DNA from: Trinickia mobilis
GTDB taxonomy: Bacteria; Pseudomonadota; Gammaproteobacteria; Burkholderiales; Burkholderiaceae
Length of the DNA: 64,000 nucleotides
Assembly (NCBI RefSeq): GCF_017315705.1
Contig: NZ_JAFLRF010000002.1
Coordinates: 124,001 to 188,000, forward strand
Direction of reading: 5' to 3'
Shown here: positions 62,580-64,000 of the stretch, one piece after another
Position numbering within the stretch: the first letter of the stretch is position 1
Layout: the number at the start of each line of letters is the position of its first letter
The notes under the pieces: generated by a model
The model's database searches: none
Told to the model about the DNA's origin: nothing
Seen by the model: only the letters and a program-made list of their open reading frames with translations
Position numbers and translations under genes: made by a program

Positions 62580-64000
62580 ATGGAGCATGCGTACGCTCAA
62601 CTCTTGCACGCGCTCGCGGAGCACGCAGGCTGGGCGCTGACCGTCGTCTTCCTCGCGGCGTTTCTCGAAGCGGTCGCCGTCATCGGCACCTTCATTCCCG
62701 GCAGCACGATCCTGTTCGTCGCGGGCGCGCTCGTCGGCACGGGCGCGCTGAATCTGGGCTGGCTCTTCACGAGCGCGGTCGCCGGCGCCGTTTGCGGGGA
62801 CGGCATCAGCTATTGGATCGGCCATCGCTACCGGGACTCCATCGCGTGCCGCCGGCCGTTCAGCACGCATCCGAACCTCCTCGAAGGCGGCCGCCAGTAC
62901 TTCGCGAAGCACGGCGTCCTGAGCGTCGTGACCGCGCGCTTCTTCGCCCCGCTGCGGGCCATCGTGCCGGTCGTCGCGGGCATGCTGGGCATGACCCCGG
63001 CGCGCTTTTACACGATGAATGTCCTGTCGGCGCTGCTATGGGCGCTCGCACACATCCTGCCGGGCGTCGTGTTCGGGGCGTCGCTGGTGCTCGCGGGCGC
63101 GGTTTCCTTCCGTCTCGTGACCGTCATAGCGATTCTCGCCGCGGCGTTGTGGGTCAGCGTCCGCGCGGTGCGCGTCGTGCTCGACCACGCGCGCAACTGG
63201 GCGAATTCATCGCGCGATGCCCTGAAGCGTTGGGCACGCAATCACGAAGGCAAGGTTGGCGGCCTCGTCATGCGGATGTTCGACCCCGCCCGGCCGGTCA
63301 TGGGTTCGCTCGTCGCGCTCACGGTGCTCGTCGTGCTGGCGGCGGCGATTTTCTTCGGCGTGTTCGCCGGCGTGGTGAGCGGCGCGCCGCTCGTTCAAGT
63401 CGACCTCTCCGCTTACCGCTATCTGCAATCGATCCGCTCGCCGTGGGCCGATGCCGTGTTCTCCGTGCTCGCCACGCTCGGCACCGTGCCGACACTCGCG
63501 GCGCTCGTCGCGACCGCCACGCTGCTGATGGCCTATGAGCGCCGCTGGCGCACCATCGCCTACTGGCTGACCGCCGTGGTTTTCTCGCAGATGCTGATCC
63601 TCGTGATCCAGTTGAGCGTGCTGCGCGCGGCGCCCGGGCACGCGGGTTCCGACATCTACTCGTTCCCGAGCAATCACGTCGCCGCCACGGTCACGATCTA
63701 CGGCTTTCTCGCGTTCCTGCTCACGCGCCGCGTCGGCCGCATCCAGGGCATGGCGGTGGCCGCGGTCGCGACCGGCATCATCGTCGCCGTCGCGTTCGCG
63801 GGCCTCTACCTCGGCCGGTTTGCGCTGTCGGACGCGCTGGGCGGCGCGGCCTTCGCGGCCATCTGGGTCGCCATCGCCGGGCTGTTCAGCGTCTGGAAGC
63901 ATCCCGATCCGCCGCCGAGCCGGCCGCACATGCCCGCCGTATTTCTCGTGATGATCGGCGCGAGCGTCGCGTGGCAGGCGGGCAGCAGCGTGTCGAGCAA
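62580..64000 (+). CDS. DedA-PAP2 fusion membrane protein, 3' end outside window
   Basis: 473 residues visible. N-terminal DedA/SNARE-associated domain (about 1-200): FLEAVAVIGTFIPGSTILFVAGAL, GDGISYWIGHRYRD and FAPLRAIVPVVAGMLGM with the conserved Arg/Pro loop. C-terminal PAP2 domain (from about 250): SFPSNHVAATVTIYGF keeps the PSxH motif, but the last motif reads GLYLGRFALSDALGG where active enzymes have SRxYLGxHWxSDxxxG, so the catalytic His and Arg are not in place, and the first motif is IQLSVLRAAPG in place of KxxxxxxRP. PAP2 is probably inactive. ATG after CCGGAGACCCAG. Confidence 0.85.
   Translation, partial: MEHAYAQLLHALAEHAGWALTVVFLAAFLEAVAVIGTFIPGSTILFVAGALVGTGALNLGWLFTSAVAGAVCGDGISYWIGHRYRDSIACRRPFSTHPNLLEGGRQYFAKHGVLSVVTARFFAPLRAIVPVVAGMLGMTPARFYTMNVLSALLWALAHILPGVVFGASLVLAGAVSFRLVTVIAILAAALWVSVRAVRVVLDHARNWANSSRDALKRWARNHEGKVGGLVMRMFDPARPVMGSLVALTVLVVLAAAIFFGVFAGVVSGAPLVQVDLSAYRYLQSIRSPWADAVFSVLATLGTVPTLAALVATATLLMAYERRWRTIAYWLTAVVFSQMLILVIQLSVLRAAPGHAGSDIYSFPSNHVAATVTIYGFLAFLLTRRVGRIQGMAVAAVATGIIVAVAFAGLYLGRFALSDALGGAAFAAIWVAIAGLFSVWKHPDPPPSRPHMPAVFLVMIGASVAWQAGSSVSS

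Noticed and set aside
1-64000. tRNA, rRNA and intact insertion sequences
   Set aside because: None seen by reading; no transposase motif, terminal inverted repeat pair or tRNA-like cloverleaf was recognised, though a dedicated search was not possible.

Overview
The window is a 64 kb stretch of GC-rich chromosomal DNA (only short AT-rich islands at intergenic regions) that looks like a Burkholderiaceae genome, most likely Burkholderia, Caballeronia or Paraburkholderia. This is inferred from the gene types: a general porin of the Burkholderia/Neisseria type, MHS and DHA2 major-facilitator transporters, an isoquinoline-oxidoreductase-type molybdoenzyme, a catBAC catechol cluster and many LysR regulators. 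No rRNA, tRNA, CRISPR array or intact insertion sequence was recognised. The content is accessory metabolism, transport and signalling in many short divergent regulator/target units.

Layout. 0-3.7 kb: end of an RND efflux adaptor and its inner-membrane pump. 3.7-9.8 kb: two c-di-GMP proteins (a CSS-EAL phosphodiesterase and a CHASE-PAS-GAF-GGDEF-EAL protein); the second is followed at 18 nt by an unusual protein with a GRDP-like domain and a tail of seven Tyr-Cys repeats. 10.3-19.1 kb: porin; a module of an Ntn hydrolase, a pyruvoyl decarboxylase, an MHS transporter and a flavin reductase; LysR and pirin. 19.2-25 kb: LysR/Old-Yellow-Enzyme pair, then catC, catA, catB and divergent catR with a recognisable BenM/CatM-type site. 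25-30.5 kb: LprI-like protein, a GAPN-like aldehyde dehydrogenase lacking the usual general-base Glu, a DUF1989 protein, a LysE exporter and a Pro/Gln-rich secreted protein. 30.6-35.9 kb: IorAB-type molybdenum hydroxylase, MFS transporter, AraC regulator.

36-45.8 kb: two short-chain dehydrogenases, a TetR regulator with two matching palindromes in front of a SnoaL-like gene, metR/metE, an MHS transporter and a YbaK-type deacylase. 46-49.1 kb: an operon coding for a MotA/MotB-type stator, a small protein and a cyclic-nucleotide-binding protein fused to a FliG-like C-terminus. This is one of the two most unusual systems here; the Tyr-Cys repeat protein is the other. 49.4-56.6 kb: two DHA2 exporters, a ferritin-like protein and an ABC/FtsX transporter followed by a lipocalin-like (AttH/CrtC) protein. 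57.7-59.9 kb: a decay zone with remnants of a GNAT acetyltransferase, a frameshifted cupin and a truncated MFS gene around an intact YbhB-like gene. 60-64 kb: a DHA2 exporter with divergent LysR and two clear palindromes between them, then a DedA-PAP2 fusion protein cut by the window end.

Start codons were moved from the longest frame to the one supported by a ribosome binding site or family length where visible. Functional names come from recognised motifs, not database searches.
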